DNA of 64,000 nt, taken from the NCBI RefSeq assembly GCF_000744285.1, contig NZ_JQLQ01000002.1, positions 1,302,001 to 1,366,000 of the forward strand. The letters run 5' to 3'. The notes below the pieces were generated by a model, which was not told where the DNA came from, searched no databases, and worked only from the letters and a program-made list of their open reading frames with translations. Source of the stretch: Carnobacterium pleistocenium FTR1. Its GTDB lineage: Bacteria; Bacillota; Bacilli; Lactobacillales; Carnobacteriaceae. Positions 38,971 through 47,620 of the stretch are shown here, piece by piece; within the stretch, counting starts at the first letter, position 1; the number at the start of each line of letters is the position of its first letter. The position numbers were made by a program, and so were the translations under genes.

Positions 38971-39876
38971 TTATTCTTCTCTTAGTTTTGTTAATGTCTC
39001 TTCAAACAATTGCGGTAACGGCGCCTCGAAAGTAAGAAATTCATCAGTCGTTGGATGTTTGAATCCTAGTACTTGGGCATGTAAAAATTGTCCTTTGCCT
39101 TCTAAGGTTTTTCTAGGGCCATAGATTGGATCTCCAGCTAACGGATAACCAATATATTTCATATGCACTCTGATTTGGTGCGTTCTGCCCGTTTCTAGTT
39201 TCAATGAAACTAACGTGAAGTCTTTAAACCGTTCAAGAACAGTAAAGTGGGTGACAGCTTCTCTTCCGCCATCAATAATATCTTGTTTTTTACGGTCTAA
39301 TTTTGAGCGTCCCAGTGGAGCATCGATCGTTCCTTTTTCATGAGGGATCACACCATGAACGAGGGCAATATACTCTCTCAAAGAGGTTTTATCTTTTAAT
39401 TGAGCGGCCAATTTTTCGTGAGCGACATCATTTTTAGCAACCATCAACAAACCAGAAGTATCTTTGTCGATACGGTGAACGATCCCAGGACGAATAGTCC
39501 CATTGATTCCAGACAAATCTGTGATGTGGTACATCAATGCATTCACTAAGGTTCCTGTTTGATGACCAGCAGAAGGATGAACGACCATTCCTTGTGCTTT
39601 ATTTACCACTACGACAACGTCATCTTGGTAAACGATTTCGATGGGGATATTTTCTGCAAGCACTTCTAAAGAGACAAGCTCTGGTTCGATAACGACAATA
39701 GTGTCTCCCACTTGTACTTTGTAATTGGATTTTAATTGTTCGCCATTTACTAGTACTTGTCCTTCTTTGATCCATTGTTGGATATGTGAACGGGTGATAG
39801 TTGGCAACAATTCAGTCAACACTTTATCTAAACGGCCCGTTTCTTCTTTGATAATAAAATTATGTTCTTGTAACAT
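38971..39876 (-). CDS. RluD-like 23S rRNA pseudouridine synthase
   Basis: A 301-aa protein with an N-terminal S4 RNA-binding domain (TRSHIQQWIKEGQVLVNGEQ) and the RluA-type catalytic motif GIVHRIDKDTSGLLMVAK containing the active Asp. The RTHQIRVHMKYIGYPLAGDP motif is also typical. It modifies uridines in large-subunit rRNA; the usual Firmicute annotation is RluD/YlyB. It lies directly downstream of lspA (47 bp), the common lspA-rluD-pyr gene order. Confidence 0.93.
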   Translation of the reverse strand: MLQEHNFIIKEETGRLDKVLTELLPTITRSHIQQWIKEGQVLVNGEQLKSNYKVQVGDTIVVIEPELVSLEVLAENIPIEIVYQDDVVVVVNKAQGMVVHPSAGHQTGTLVNALMYHITDLSGINGTIRPGIVHRIDKDTSGLLMVAKNDVAHEKLAAQLKDKTSLREYIALVHGVIPHEKGTIDAPLGRSKLDRKKQDIIDGGREAVTHFTVLERFKDFTLVSLKLETGRTHQIRVHMKYIGYPLAGDPIYGPRKTLEGKGQFLHAQVLGFKHPTTDEFLTFEAPLPQLFEETLTKLREE

Positions 39877-39923
39877 ACTTGATCTCCTTTTTTTAAACCT
39901 TCTCTTTGAAATATAAAAATGGT

Positions 39924-40385
39924 TTAGTGTTTCTTTTTTTCATTTCTTTCGTCTATGAAAACAAAAATAATCATTAGGAAAACTCCAACGCTTAAAGACA
40001 TATCCGCTACATTAAAAATCGGAAAATTAATAAATTCTAAACGAACCATATCAATAACATATTCAAATCGAATGCGGTCAATGAAATTCCCTACTGAACC
40101 AGCTAAAATAAGTGCTAACGCAGTGGAAAATAAGCGGCTTTGTTTGCCAAATTTTTGCAAATAATAAATAACCACACTTACTACTACGATGGTTACAAGA
40201 TAAAAGAACCACATCTGCCCTTCTAAAATGCTCCAAGCCGCGCCGGAATTTTGAATGTACATCCAAGATAAGACATTTGGAATAACTTCTACTATTTCAA
40301 ATAAGTCAATATTTTGCACGGTTAAATATTTAGTGAACTGATCAACGGCCACTATGATGGCTGCTAAGATATAATATATAAACAT
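39924..40385 (-). CDS. lspA: Lipoprotein signal peptidase II
   Basis: A 153-aa membrane aspartyl protease that cleaves prolipoprotein signal peptides after lipidation. Four hydrophobic helices; the catalytic aspartates are in GNFIDRIRFEYVIDMV and IFNVADMSLSVGV. It is needed by the many lipoproteins seen in this window (MetQ-like, YkyA-like, deacetylase, the array lipoprotein). Confidence 0.96.
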   Translation of the reverse strand: MFIYYILAAIIVAVDQFTKYLTVQNIDLFEIVEVIPNVLSWMYIQNSGAAWSILEGQMWFFYLVTIVVVSVVIYYLQKFGKQSRLFSTALALILAGSVGNFIDRIRFEYVIDMVRLEFINFPIFNVADMSLSVGVFLMIIFVFIDERNEKKKH

Positions 40386-40641
40386 ATTAGCCCTCTCTTT
40401 ACCTCATTCTGTTTTACACTTACTCTGCCATTTTACACGATTCTCTAGTCAAGAGATAGTTTTTTATTTTTTTATCGGTTGCTTTTCTAGATTAAATAAT
40501 TGCGCATATTGCTTTAGAAAACATGAAGCGTTTGCTATAATGAAAAAAGTTGTTCATTTAAACCTGAATATGCTAGTGGATTTTTTGGACAGGCTTTTAT
40601 TAAATCAATGGTGGTTAAACTATAAAGGAGTTTTGTAGAAA

Positions 40642-41283
40642 ATGAAGAAAAAATACTTAGTGACACATCTATTTGCAGTATCGTTTTTTTTAGCTGCTTG
40701 TGGAAACAATGATGTTGCAGAAGCTTTAGAATCAACTTCATCAGTTGACAGTCAAAAAGAACAAATCGTTAGTGACTTAAATGCCATTACCGAGCAAGAA
40801 AAAAGTTTGCAAAGTGCCTTTGAAACAACTCTCTCTCAAGATGAGTCTTTGAGTACTCTTGCAGATGGGACTTCTAGTGTTTTTGAAAATGTTGCTACTC
40901 GTTCCAACTCTCTTTCAAAACTAAAAGAAACGACCTCATCTATGAAAGATGAACAGATTCTCTTAGACGAAAAAACAAGCGCTAAATTGCCACAAGATGA
41001 GATAGATAGATTAACAACGAGTATGGCAGAATTAACGGGTACACTAGAGGAATATGTCACTCATTATGAAACAGTATTAGCAGAGCAAGAAACATACTTT
41101 ACAGATCTTGGTAAAGAGGAAGCCACTTATGAAACACTCACTACTGGCATGGAAACGATCAATGAACATGATAGCAAAACAAAAGAAGTGCTCTTACAAT
41201 TGGATCAACAACTGGTTGAAGTCCAAGATGTGTATAACAACACAACAGAATCTCTTAATAAATTAGATGAATCTTCAAACTAA
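40642..41283 (+). CDS. YkyA-family lipoprotein
   Basis: A 213-aa lipoprotein: the signal peptide ends FFLAACGNN with lipidated Cys20. The mature part is almost wholly helical with heptad-like repeats (SSMKDEQILLDEKT, MAELTGTLEEYVTHYETVL), i.e. coiled coil, as in the YkyA/DUF-type putative cell-wall binding lipoproteins. AAAGGAG precedes the ATG. It heads a plus-strand run with a polysaccharide deacetylase and a glycoside-hydrolase-like protein, all exported, suggesting envelope or polysaccharide work. Confidence 0.82.
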   Translation: MKKKYLVTHLFAVSFFLAACGNNDVAEALESTSSVDSQKEQIVSDLNAITEQEKSLQSAFETTLSQDESLSTLADGTSSVFENVATRSNSLSKLKETTSSMKDEQILLDEKTSAKLPQDEIDRLTTSMAELTGTLEEYVTHYETVLAEQETYFTDLGKEEATYETLTTGMETINEHDSKTKEVLLQLDQQLVEVQDVYNNTTESLNKLDESSN

Positions 41284-41307
41284 CTTAACTACAAAGGAGT
41301 CCTTAAA

Positions 41308-42162
41308 GTGAAAAGAATCTTATTAGGAGTATCCCTTATGAGTGCTTTTGTCTTAAGTGGATGCCAAACGTCTAGCGCAGCAGATCAAGATACGCGCAGT
41401 TCAGTTGTTGCTGTCACGAGTGAAAGTCAACTAATTGAAGAAGCGGCCAATGAAGCAAGTAGTACCGTTCAACGGTCAACAGAAGCTGACCAAGAAGTCC
41501 CTGAGAAACAAGAAGCTTACCGTTATCGAATCAACGCGGCTACTTCAGTTGTTGAACCAATTGATGCAGAAAGCGACTCGAAAGTGGCTCTTTTAACTTT
41601 TGATGACTCTCCTGACCAACATGCGGTAGAGATAGCTGAAAAATTAAAATCAATTAACGCACCTGCCATTTTCTTTGTAAACGGGATGTACATAGAATCA
41701 GATGAAGGAAAAGAAAAGTTAAAACAACTTTATGATATGGGATTTGACATTGGGAATCATACCCAAACTCACCCCAACTTAAGTACGATCAGTCCTGAAG
41801 AACAACGAGAAGAAATTTTAAAAACCAATGAATTGATTTATGAAGTAACAGGTGAAAAGCCGCACTTCTTCCGTGCACCACATGGGGTAACAACTGAAAT
41901 GTCAGACACTGTTATGGCAGAAGAAGGCATGGTTTCAATGAATTGGACTTATGGATACGACTGGGAAGCTGATTATCAAACTAGTGAAGCCTTAACGGAT
42001 ATCATGCTAAACACCGAGTATTTAAATGACGGAGCCAACTTATTGATGCATGATCGTAAGTGGACTAATGAAGCAGTCCTTTCAATTGCGGAAGGTTTGA
42101 TTGACAAAGGTTATACATTAGCGGATCCTAAACTTATTGAACTACCTGAAAGAGAGGAATAA
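41308..42162 (+). CDS. Polysaccharide deacetylase lipoprotein (NodB homology domain)
   Basis: 284 aa, GTG start with AAAGGAG 8 nt upstream. Lipobox VLSGC (Cys19), a serine/glutamate-rich linker, then a NodB domain: LLTFDDSPDQ (metal Asp; the usual second His-containing motif GNHTQTHPNLS follows) and RAPHG. The family removes N-acetyl groups from peptidoglycan or other N-acetylglucosamine polymers outside the cell. The stop is followed directly by the start region of the next gene. Confidence 0.92.
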   Translation: MKRILLGVSLMSAFVLSGCQTSSAADQDTRSSVVAVTSESQLIEEAANEASSTVQRSTEADQEVPEKQEAYRYRINAATSVVEPIDAESDSKVALLTFDDSPDQHAVEIAEKLKSINAPAIFFVNGMYIESDEGKEKLKQLYDMGFDIGNHTQTHPNLSTISPEEQREEILKTNELIYEVTGEKPHFFRAPHGVTTEMSDTVMAEEGMVSMNWTYGYDWEADYQTSEALTDIMLNTEYLNDGANLLMHDRKWTNEAVLSIAEGLIDKGYTLADPKLIELPEREE

Positions 42163-43405
42163 ATGACTATGAAAAACAAAGCATCATTCTGGCTTGGATT
42201 ACTAGCAACAGCAACTGTTGGGTTCTCCCCTCTTGTTGTATCTGCTGAGGAAAATCCTGAACCGACTTTACTAGAAATAAATACAAAACCCATCTTGAAC
42301 ACTCCTGCTGAATTTCCTTCAAAATTTATTTATGATAGCGGAGTTGATATTGTCTATCCCGAAAATGGCGTCAAAGGCATTTATGTTACGGCCTATTCGG
42401 CTGGTGGAACAGATAAACTGAAAGAATTAACGAACTTTGTTCATTCTAGTGGCTTAAATGCTATGGTCATTGACGTCAAAGATGATGTTGGACATATGAC
42501 AATGGATCTTAAATCTGAAAATGAGATCGTTCAAAAGAGTACTCAAAATTACGTTTCTGATCCAGCGTCTATGATGAAACAACTTGAAGAAAATGAAATC
42601 TACCCTATCGCTCGTGTTGTGGTATTTAAAGACACCTTATTAGCCGAAGCTAAACCTGACCTTTCATTTAAAAAAGCAGACGGCACTGTTTGGAAAAACG
42701 GTAATGGAGATGCTTTTGTTAATCCCTTTTCTAAAGAGGTGTGGGATTACAATATCGAAAGAGGTGTGGGATTACAATATCGAAGTGGCTAAACAAGCTG
42801 CTAAAATGGGCTTTAAAGAAATCCAATTTGATTATGTTCGCTTCCCAGAAGGTTTTGAAAACGAGAGCGAATCATTGAACTACTCTCTTGGCGATTACGA
42901 AACTAGCGACTTAGATGACGTTCAACAGCGAGTTACAGCGGTTGGTGATTTCGTGAAATATGCTCGTGAAGAGTTAGATCCATATGGTGTTGAAATTTCG
43001 GTAGATATCTTTGGTTATGCCGCTACTGTTCCAGAAGCACCTGGTATCGGACAAAACTTTGCTAAAATCTCTGAAAATGTGGATGTCATTTCTTCAATGA
43101 TTTACCCAAGCCATTGGAACGCTTACTTTGGGATCAACAAACCTGATTTAGAACCTTATAATTTGGTCTCTGAATATATGAAAGTAGAAAATAACTTACT
43201 TTCGGGATTAGACACACCGCCTAAATCTAGACCTTGGTTGCAAGATTTTACCGCTTCTTACTTAGGAGCAGGAAATTACCAAAACTATGGTGCAGCGCAA
43301 GTCGAAGATCAAATACGTGCTTTGCATGACGCGGGAGTAAATGAATTCTTGCTTTGGGATGCTTCTAACAGTTATACGCCAGGCGTCAATTATAATATGG
43401 AATAA
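42163..43405 (+). pseudogene. DUF4015 putative glycoside hydrolase, frameshifted by a 25-bp tandem duplication
   Basis: Two overlapping frames, 42163-42792 and 42704-43405, together encode one secreted protein. The N part has a signal peptide (start MKNKASFWLGLL at 42169, cleavage after VVSA) and the KGIYVTAYSAGG and MVIDVKDDVGH motifs. The C part has IQFDYVRFPEGFE and PWLQDFTASYLGAG, as in DUF4015 (GH13-like barrel). At 42734-42783 a 25-bp unit is present twice in tandem, which shifts the frame; with one copy removed the gene reads through as about 405 aa (ending cleanly at 43405). Loss of one unit would restore it. Confidence 0.9.
42734..42783. repeat. Perfect 25-bp tandem duplication inside the DUF4015 gene
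   Basis: Units 42734-42758 and 42759-42783 are identical (AAGAGGTGTGGGATT followed by ACAATATCGA). Because 25 is not a multiple of 3, the second unit causes the frameshift and a stop a few codons later. Confidence 0.95.
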
Positions 43406-43439
43406 ACAGGCATATAATAAAAAGCTTCATATCTTTTTC

Positions 43440-43499
43440 AAACCAGTAACCAAAGTACCCCCTTCTATTATGGAGGGGGTACTTTGGTTACTGGTTTTT
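43440..43499. terminator. Very strong terminator after the envelope gene cluster
   Basis: Arms AAACCAGTAACCAAAGTACC+CCCT and AGGGGG+TACTTTGGTTACTGGTTT pair over about 24 bp with a short loop and flanking A/T runs. Confidence 0.92.
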
Positions 43500-43708
43500 A
43501 TGTTAACTATTGAATTATCAGTGGGCTCTTTTATTTTTTAGTCTGCTGCAAAGTTTAAAATGACGGTTGTTTAATTTTGTTTTTTGATTCAGAATATATT
43601 ATATGATCGAATCTTTTAGAAGGTTTTTATCAAAAAATAATTATACATATTTTTTCAAGCAGCATGACAATAAAAATAGACTTTTTCTTGTACTAAAGGA
43701 GTGACATA

Positions 43709-43912
43709 ATGAAAATAAACAAAAAACAATTTTGGATCCTAGCAATTTCATATGCAGCTGTAACATTTATTTTGAATAATGTACTTCATACGACTATAGG
43801 TAGCTTTTTAATGCAATTAAGTTCCTTAGCTTTAGCCCTTGGACTAATGTTATTTACATATAAAATACTTGAAATCTTGATCAAACAATTTATCTACAAT
43901 CGTAAAAAATAA
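43709..43912 (+). CDS. Small two-helix membrane protein
   Basis: 67 aa: basic N terminus (MKINKKQFW), two hydrophobic segments, and a basic tail (YNRKK). AAAGGAG precedes the ATG. No family recognised. It lies just before a region with a probable bacteriocin-immunity pseudogene; small membrane proteins of this kind are common there, but a role is not evident. Confidence 0.6.
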   Translation: MKINKKQFWILAISYAAVTFILNNVLHTTIGSFLMQLSSLALALGLMLFTYKILEILIKQFIYNRKK

Positions 43913-44034
43913 TACGCTACTTTTTCACTTTTAAGTTTACAGACCATTTTCTTTATACTTGTCATTATCTAATCATAACTAACTTTTTTTTAACGGATAA
44001 CTATAAAAGTAGGATAAGGAGAACTGAACTACTA

Positions 44035-44232
44035 GTGATTACTTTATTAGAAAATATCAATGAAGTAGCAACAATCTTGTTACTTTTAAGCACACTAATT
44101 TATTATATAAGTTTACGAAGAAAGCGAAAGAACCAATCACTAACAGCATTCGAAAAAGCAATGTATATAATAACATCTATTTCAATATTTTTATACGTTT
44201 ATAGTTTCTTTGCTCTCTATTTTAGAACTTAA
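44035..44232 (+). CDS. Small two-helix membrane protein
   Basis: 65 aa from a GTG start with AAGGAGA 12 nt upstream (rather long spacing). Two hydrophobic helices flank a basic loop (SLRRKRKNQS). No family recognised; similar in plan, not in sequence, to the gene 120 bp upstream. Confidence 0.5.
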   Translation: MITLLENINEVATILLLLSTLIYYISLRRKRKNQSLTAFEKAMYIITSISIFLYVYSFFALYFRT

Positions 44233-44284
44233 TAAAAAACAGAAATCTATAATGACACCAAAAAGTTACATAGAATAGTTCATT

Positions 44285-44362
44285 ATGAAAAAAATAATTG
44301 AGTTTGTAACAGTTTTTATTTTGGTAAGTGGATTAGGTTTGTTGTTTGATTCTAGAATATAG
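44285..44362 (+). CDS. Possible 25-residue hydrophobic peptide
   Basis: ATG to TAG: MKKIIEFVTVF then a hydrophobic stretch ending LFDSRI. It looks like a signal-peptide or toxin-like fragment; no clear ribosome-binding site. It may be the broken start of a lost gene. Confidence 0.25.
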   Translation: MKKIIEFVTVFILVSGLGLLFDSRI

Positions 44363-44488
44363 AAGTTGCAATTGATTATCCAAATAGTGGGTAGACTGGA
44401 ATAAAGCACAGAGTAAAATGGGTACAATTATAGTTAGTGGTTGGCTCCAAAATGATTAATGATCTTAATACGAGAAAGGAGCTAATTT

Positions 44489-44770
44489 ATGAAGAATAAT
44501 GATGAATAAAAAATTATAGATGCCATTAGCAAAGCCTATTCAGATCCAGAAATAAAAAAAGATAGTGAATTTTCTCAAGCATTATTTGACTAGGCTAAAA
44601 AGATTTCTGATGGGGATGATTAAAAACTTATTTGTGTAAAATTAAGTAGAAAAATCAACTCTTACTTAATGGCTAACAAGTTTAATTTAAATGCGATTGT
44701 TGGCAAAGAAGTTGCGAATTACAGAGGAGCTTCTTCTATTAGTATGTGGGGTTCCAATCTTTTCTACTAA
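44489..44770 (+). pseudogene. Bacteriocin immunity-like gene with three in-frame stops
   Basis: AAAGGAG at 44475-44481 precedes an ATG and a 94-codon frame interrupted by TAA (codon 7), TAG (codon 35) and TAA (codon 45), with no frameshift. The readable parts (IIDAISKAYSDPEIKKDSEF, SQALFD, then KLICVKLSRKINSYLMANKF) resemble the helical EntA-type immunity proteins that protect producers of class IIa bacteriocins. The assignment is from pattern only; the pseudogene state is plain. Confidence 0.6.
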
Positions 44771-44818
44771 ACTTTTGACTATCATAATTTTTTAAAAAAA
44801 ACAATACAATTGTATGAA

Positions 44819-44950
44819 TTAAAATCCCAAACAGCAATTTAATAACGTCTCGCTAATTTCAACTTCATTGATTCCAACATAGCGCTTCGTGATTTTCTCG
44901 CTACTATGACCAAAAATTTCCATCAGAGTGGCCACGTCTTTGGTTAATTC
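44819..44950 (-). pseudogene. C-terminal fragment of a second short tyrosine recombinase
   Basis: The minus strand encodes KDVATLMEIFGHSSEKITKR then YVGINEVEISETLL, nearly the same as the end of the recombinase at 46119-46670 (DNA identity is obvious by eye over 44842-44935). It carries the conserved FGHSS and the catalytic Tyr (TKRYVG) but lacks everything upstream. It ends with its own stop at 44819. Confidence 0.85.
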
Positions 44951-44956
44951 ATATAA

Positions 44957-45283
44957 TTACTAAATAATAGTGGATTTAGGTACAATATTAAAGCTAATAT
45001 TAAAAATAATCCTGTTGTTGCCCAAGGTGTAACTAGTATAGTAATAACCGCAATTAGTATGTCTAAACTACTACTTATGTAGATGGAAATTTCCAATTTT
45101 TTGTTGTTCTCTAGATAATTCTTTAAAATCTTTTAATTTAAAAGGTGCAATAGTTCAGTACCTCACTATTGCGGAAGAAAAATTATCTTTTGAAACTTTA
45201 ATCATAGCGATTATTTTCATCAAAATTAGAAAGACCATAACCGAAATTAATATGTAACTCATCATTAAAAAAACTTCTTTCAT
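44957..45283 (-). pseudogene. Decayed small membrane protein upstream of the recombinase remnant
   Basis: From ATG at 45283 a 42-codon hydrophobic frame (MKEVFLMMSYILIS start) ends at TGA 45155. The same frame continues open with KLKDFKELSREQQKIGNF, and a further hydrophobic stretch (TPWATTGLFLILALILYL) follows in another frame. It looks like a membrane protein broken by a stop and a frameshift. Its position before the recombinase mirrors the membrane gene before the better-preserved recombinase. Confidence 0.45.
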
Positions 45284-45334
45284 TTTTTATTTCTAATCTG
45301 TCTTAAAAAGGCATATTAAACAAATTATGTAATT

Positions 45335-45988
45335 TTAAGGAATTTTAATAATATAAATTGGTTTTCCTTTGTCATCGACAATGTTAAGCGTTTCAGCCTT
45401 TTCAGCAAAAGAATTATCCCATCTTACTTTTAATTCCTCACTGTTTGCACGTAATAAATTGAGGTCAGTTCGTAACATTAAATTAACTTCTTTTCCTCCT
45501 TCAGTTCGGTCTAATGAATAGAGAGAGAGCGTTCTATATGCCGGGAGATAATTAACTTTCAACTCTAAAGTATACCCTTCATCATTATTTTCTAAAGAAG
45601 CAGACTTAATTTGATTATAGTTAGAAATTGTTTCTACTCGACCGGGTTGTCCTGTTGAAATCCAAACAGCAACTAGACTAATCAAAATTATAAGAATAGA
45701 CAAAATAATTATTGTCTTTTTGTTTTTCTTTCTTACGTTTGTATCTTTGGTGATTTTTTTTACTAAGAATTTATCATTCTTTAACAATTCATCTAAAGAA
45801 ATGTTCAATTCATCAGATAACAAAACAATGGTTTGAATATCAGGATACTGACTTCCAATTTCCCAGTCAGAAACTGTAGAATGAGCAACATTAGTTTTCT
45901 TAGCCAACTCTTCTTGGGTCATACCAAATTCTTTCCGCTTCTGTTTTATTCTTTCCCATATTTCTATTAGAGTTTCCTCCTCATTCAA
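45335..45988 (-). CDS. XRE-family regulator with a transmembrane segment
   Basis: 217 aa. The N-terminal HTH_3 domain (IKQKRKEFGMTQEELAKKTN, VAHSTVSDWEIG) is followed by a basic linker, one transmembrane helix at about residues 91-110, and an external C-terminal domain (VETISNYNQIKSAS; NLMLRTDLNLLRA). Membrane-tethered XRE proteins of this type often sense cell-surface conditions. It lies between the two recombinase relics; whether it belongs to the mobile region is unclear. No target site was identified. Confidence 0.85.
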   Translation of the reverse strand: MNEEETLIEIWERIKQKRKEFGMTQEELAKKTNVAHSTVSDWEIGSQYPDIQTIVLLSDELNISLDELLKNDKFLVKKITKDTNVRKKNKKTIIILSILIILISLVAVWISTGQPGRVETISNYNQIKSASLENNDEGYTLELKVNYLPAYRTLSLYSLDRTEGGKEVNLMLRTDLNLLRANSEELKVRWDNSFAEKAETLNIVDDKGKPIYIIKIP

Positions 45989-46118
45989 TTAACCATAAGT
46001 TTAATTAAAAGTAGCAACAGTAATGGTAAATTGCAAATTTTATATATAACCATACTATACTAGAAATAGAGACAAAATTAAAATTTATAAGTGGTAGTTT
46101 ATTTCTCATCTCCATAAA

Positions 46119-46670
46119 TTAAAAACCTAATCTAAAATTCAATAAAGTCTCGCTGATTCCATCTTCATTGATCCCGATATAGCGTTTCGTGATTTCCTCG
46201 CTGCTGTGACCGAATATTTCCATCAGTGTGGCCACGTCTTTGGTTTTCTTGTAATAGTTGGTAACCAACTGTCTTGCGCAACGTGTGTGGCCAAATATCG
46301 TCTCTTACTAACAGCTTAGCGACCTTTTGAAACATCTGGTAGACTGTATTGACTTCTAAATGCCCACCTTTAGTACTGGGAAACAAATAGTCCTCTGGTT
46401 CTAGGTCTTTTGTATAATCTTGGATCAAGTCCTGCAAACTACTCAAATATAAAATACGTGTTTTTCCTGTTTTATTTTCGACAATACGGGGGGTTTTTGA
46501 GGAAATCAGGTCTTTTTTCTTTAATTTAATAATGTCTGACATACGTAAACCGCTATTAATCACGATCAAAATAGGAAAACGTCCCGATTCGCATTTTTAT
46601 TGCGCCTTAAACAAAATAAAAAGTCGTTTATTTCTTGCTGCGTTCTTAATGGTTGGACGTTATAACTCAT
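46119..46670 (-). pseudogene. Short tyrosine recombinase (integrase), broken by two single-base indels
   Basis: Reconstructed, the gene encodes about 183 aa, only the catalytic domain. From the ATG at 46670 it reads MSYNVQPLRTQQEINDF... NRDVFLF; a missing base in the A run at 46568-46571 shifts the frame to LIVINSGLRMSDIIKLK. An extra base near 46258 shifts it again before YYKKTKDVATLMEIFGHSS. Across the frames all catalytic residues are present: Arg (SGLRMSD), Lys (ENKTGKTRIL), HxxR (PHTLRKT), His (FGHSS) and Tyr (TKRYIG). It adjoins the array of eight 28-bp sites, for which it is the obvious candidate recombinase. Start overlaps the preceding membrane gene by 11 bp. Confidence 0.88.
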
Positions 46671-46884
46671 TATGACCCCACTTACTTTTAACAAAAAATA
46701 TAATTTTAGATATAATGTAAAAGTATATTACATAGAAGATTAAAAAGTATCCCCAACTAACTAAACTATTCCCTACTGTTAAAAAATCTAGCATAGGTAA
46801 CTGACTTTGAGTGAAAAAAGTTAAAAAAATAGCCAAAATAACTGTTATGATTGTTAATAAAATGTCTTTTGCTTTTTCCTTCAT
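46660..46884 (-). CDS. Small membrane protein overlapping the recombinase start
   Basis: 74 aa from the ATG at 46884 (MKEKAKDILLTIITV), preceded by TGGAGG; two hydrophobic segments and a basic tail (FVKSKWGHNEL). Its stop overlaps the recombinase start by 11 bp, so the two were translated together. No family recognised. Confidence 0.65.
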   Translation of the reverse strand: MKEKAKDILLTIITVILAIFLTFFTQSQLPMLDFLTVGNSLVSWGYFLIFYVIYFYIISKIIFFVKSKWGHNEL

Positions 46885-46961
46885 CTTAAGTCCTCCATAA
46901 TTTAAATTTAACACATGCTTTTGTCTATCATATCACGAAATCGTGTATTGGAGAGCACTAT

Positions 46962-46992
46962 AAAAAAAAGAACCCTATAGAGGTAGGATTCT
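46962..46992 (-). terminator. Terminator next to array site 1
   Basis: On minus, AGAATCCTA pairs with TAGGGTTCT, followed by TTTTTTTT. It directly follows site 1, which itself follows the ASCH gene: gene, site, terminator. Confidence 0.82.
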
Positions 46993-46994
46993 GG

Positions 46995-47022
46995 ATACCC
47001 GTTTTTATCCAATTTCATGTAT
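46995..47022 (+). repeat. Array site 1
   Basis: ATACCCGTTT left half, AATTTCATGTAT right half; flanked by GG and CC that extend the terminal inverted repeat (GGATAC...GTATCC). It lies 13 bp after the stop of the ASCH gene. Confidence 0.85.
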
Positions 47023-47035
47023 CCATAAAAAATAA

Positions 47036-47476
47036 TTATTTATAAACTACTTGAAATTCTTCGCAAACAACTGGAATGTTATCATGAATCTCAAGATTTC
47101 CTTCTTCATACCATTTTGTAAATAATTCAGTGTGCTCTTTTCTCCAAGATTCTAATGATTTATCGCCTTCGCCTTCTTTAAAGGCATGCTTCTCAGAAAC
47201 TTCAAGAAATGGAATAATCGAAACTTTGGTAGTTTTTGTTATACAAAAAGCCTCATCTTTGCTATCTAATATAATGTTAAAATCATTTACTTGTGGCAAT
47301 GGATCACTATCTAATGCATATAACTCATAAGCTGAAGCTGTAGCAGTTTTAATACCTTGCAATGTCAATTCTGCTAGTTCATCAGGAATGGCTCCAAAAC
47401 TCCATGCATTGTAGCTGCTATCCTTATATTCTGACTGTTGTTTTATAAAATTCTCCCACATTTGTTTTGCTTCCAT
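47036..47476 (-). CDS. ASCH-domain protein (cassette 1)
   Basis: 146 aa from the ATG at 47476 (MEAKQMWENFIKQQ), with GGGGGAG 8 nt upstream. The ASCH signature GIKTATASAYELY and the FCITKTTKVSIIPFLEVSE strand are visible, as in YqfB-like/ASCH proteins that resemble RNA-binding PUA folds. Some homologues hydrolyse modified nucleosides; the function here is unknown. Only gene of the first inter-site block. Confidence 0.88.
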   Translation of the reverse strand: MEAKQMWENFIKQQSEYKDSSYNAWSFGAIPDELAELTLQGIKTATASAYELYALDSDPLPQVNDFNIILDSKDEAFCITKTTKVSIIPFLEVSEKHAFKEGEGDKSLESWRKEHTELFTKWYEEGNLEIHDNIPVVCEEFQVVYK

Positions 47477-47547
47477 AAAAATCTCCCCCTTGGCTATCTT
47501 CAATTATGAGTTATTCTATTCAAATTTCAAGATACGATTACTACTTG

Positions 47548-47575
47548 ATACATGATTTTATGTAATTTCATGTAT
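47548..47575 (+). repeat. Array site 2
   Basis: ATACATGATT left half, TTATGT spacer, AATTTCATGTAT right half. Lies 45 bp after the stop of the 57-aa membrane gene (minus). Confidence 0.9.
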
Positions 47576-47620
47576 CTAATATCTAATATCTAAATTGATA
47601 AAAAGACTTTATTTGAGCAT

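Noticed and set aside
44489-44770. Stop-codon readthrough or recoding in the immunity-like gene
   Set aside because: The stops are a mix of TAA and TAG, with no stimulatory structure evident, and all other genes use TAA/TAG/TGA as stops; simple decay is more likely.
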